A stretch of DNA of 6,181 bases from Rhodoferax sp. UBA4409. Lineage in GTDB: Bacteria; Pseudomonadota; Gammaproteobacteria; Burkholderiales; Burkholderiaceae_C. Position 1 is the stretch's first letter, and each line of letters opens with the position of its first letter. The stretch lies in assembly GCA_002390825.1 (NCBI GenBank), contig DGQR01000121.1, forward strand, positions 372-6,552, in the 5' to 3' direction. The notes beneath the pieces were generated by a model. That model was given only the letters and a program-made list of their open reading frames with translations, was not told the DNA's origin and did no database searches. Shown in pieces: positions 5,940 to 6,181 of the stretch. A program made the translations under genes and the position numbers.

Positions 5940-6181
5940 CAGATGCTCTCCAACAGGTTGGCCATTTCGACGGCGACTTGGGCAGCATCGCGCCCCTTGT
6001 CGGTCTGGCGGGCTACGGCTTGTTCGAGGTTCTCGGTGGTGAGAATCGCATTGGCCACGGGGATTTGGTAGTCCAGGGACACGCGGGTCACGGCGGAACC
6101 GGATTCGTTCGCCACCAACTCAAAGTGGTAGGTTTCCCCGCGGTTGATGCAGCCCAGCGCGATCAGCGCATCGTAAGTGCC
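5939..6181 (-). CDS. ribH: 6,7-dimethyl-8-ribityllumazine synthase (RibH), C-terminal part, 5' truncated by window edge
   Basis: RibH condenses 5-amino-6-ribitylamino-uracil with 3,4-dihydroxy-2-butanone 4-phosphate, the penultimate step of riboflavin synthesis. I translated 80 codons from the right edge to the TGA at 5939-5941. They read ALGCINRGETYHFELVANES, then TRVSLDYQIPVANAILTTEN and LEQAVARQTDKGRDAAQVAV, ending EMANLLESI. This matches the second half of lumazine synthase: the RGxTxHF motif with the catalytic His (codon 6127-6125), the PVxxxxLTTEN strand, and the Arg in ARQTDKG expected to bind substrate phosphate. The Asn before RGE (codon 6145-6143) is unlike the Ile/Val I recall at that place. 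The first half, with the other substrate-binding residues, is outside the window. The stop overlaps the nusB start by one base. Confidence 0.95.
   Translation of the reverse strand, partial: GTYDALIALGCINRGETYHFELVANESGSAVTRVSLDYQIPVANAILTTENLEQAVARQTDKGRDAAQVAVEMANLLESI
5946..5951 (-). promoter_or_regulatory. Ribosome binding site of nusB within the ribH 3' end
   Basis: On the minus strand GGAGAG lies six bases before the nusB ATG, inside the last codons of ribH (Leu-Glu-Ser). It is the strongest Shine-Dalgarno match among the gene junctions in this window. Together with the one-base stop/start overlap it suggests ribosomes pass directly from ribH to nusB. Confidence 0.75.

Overview
The window looks like an ordinary core-chromosome segment of a GC-rich betaproteobacterium, most likely a member of the Comamonadaceae (Rhodoferax/Polaromonas/Acidovorax-like). 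This rests on the recognisable character of the proteins (DnaE, RibH, NusB, TolQRA), the ribH-nusB-aminotransferase gene order, and an intergenic palindrome whose arms resemble a short repeat I recall as common between Comamonadaceae genes. No database comparison was possible, so the family assignment is an inference.

Layout: the left third (1-1935, plus strand) is the C-terminal part of dnaE, the catalytic alpha subunit of DNA polymerase III, cut by the left edge. A 76-base intergenic gap (1936-2011) follows and is almost filled by a long hairpin. From there to the right edge all genes lie on the minus strand in one tightly packed series. Read in the direction of transcription they are ribH (C-terminal part only, cut by the right edge), nusB, a class I/II PLP-dependent aminotransferase, tolQ, tolR and tolA. 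The junctions are a 1-base overlap (ribH/nusB) and gaps of 16, 11, 18 and 16 bases. The series therefore looks like a single operon that ends at the hairpin, which on the minus strand is followed by a T-tract and has the form of an intrinsic terminator.

Functionally the series joins riboflavin synthesis (RibH), antitermination of rRNA transcription (NusB), an amino acid aminotransferase of unknown substrate, and the inner-membrane energy-transducing part of the Tol-Pal system (TolQ and TolR form the proton-driven motor, TolA spans the periplasm). The usual partners tolB and pal, and the commonly associated ybgC, are not beside tolQRA here. dnaE is convergent with this operon.

No mobile element, CRISPR array, tRNA, rRNA or phage-like gene was seen, and no stretch of more than 80 bases lacks a gene. 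I found no convincing undescribed system. The points that deserve a second look are the hairpin/repeat used as terminator, the separation of tolQRA from tolB-pal, and several gene junctions without a Shine-Dalgarno sequence.
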